Assembly: GCA_003499325.1 (NCBI GenBank)
Contig: DNIP01000082.1
Location: forward strand, 15,886-21,205
DNA: 5,320 nt
Reading direction: 5' to 3'
DNA from: Oscillospiraceae bacterium
GTDB taxonomy: Bacteria > Bacillota > Clostridia > Oscillospirales > Acutalibacteraceae
Below, one piece after another: positions 5,302 to 5,320 of this stretch. Below the pieces are notes generated by a model. The model saw nothing but the letters and a program-made list of their open reading frames with translations, was not told the origin of the DNA and ran no database searches. Each line of letters begins with the position of its first letter. Within the stretch, counting starts at the first letter, position 1. The translations under genes were made by a program, and so were the position numbers.

Positions 5302-5320
5302 GATTTTTTAAAAAATGATG

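Noticed and set aside
5303..5316. Palindrome ATTTTTTAAAAAAT at the right edge
   Set aside because: It is simple A/T run symmetry next to a terminator T-tract; no further context is visible.

Overview
The window suggests a Gram-positive, moderately GC-rich member of the Clostridia, probably an Oscillospiraceae/Ruminococcaceae-like gut bacterium. The grounds are a bacterial 5S rRNA of Firmicutes type, a lipobox lipoprotein, an L,D-transpeptidase carrying bacterial Ig-like domains, a RlmD-type methyltransferase with an Fe-S cysteine cluster, sigma-A promoters with 17-bp spacers, and GC-rich third codon positions alongside AT-rich intergenic DNA. The genus cannot be fixed from this much sequence.

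Left part (1-2133, minus strand): an apparent operon read right to left. It holds a 23S rRNA m5U methyltransferase (rlmD type, no TRAM domain), a DUF1275/YoaK membrane protein starting 3 bases after its stop, and, after 74 bases, the N-terminus of a multi-pass membrane protein (possibly YdcF-type) that runs off the left edge. A 109-base divergent intergenic region (2134-2242) separates this operon from a plus-strand gene for a membrane-anchored L,D-transpeptidase (2243-3478). Both promoters here are near consensus, and both place the predicted transcription start on the A of the start codon, so both mRNAs look leaderless. The other genes have Shine-Dalgarno-like sequences or are translationally coupled.

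Middle part (3479-4768): the transpeptidase gene converges on a minus-strand lipoprotein gene, and each has its own strong intrinsic terminator in the 146-base gap. The lipoprotein is a class III (BtuF/FhuD-like) ABC substrate-binding protein with an Ala/Pro-rich C-terminal tail and no transporter partners in the window. Its leader contains an 11-bp perfect tandem repeat.

Right part (4769-5320, no protein gene): a stand-alone 5S rRNA unit with AT-rich upstream DNA, an extended -10 promoter, the 5S gene and two consecutive terminators. After it comes a 157-165 bp element with 32-bp near-perfect terminal inverted repeats and a TA duplication, which looks like a MITE. A third plus-strand terminator follows. 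The MITE appears to have inserted between a TATAAT box and that third terminator, possibly splitting a very small transcription unit.
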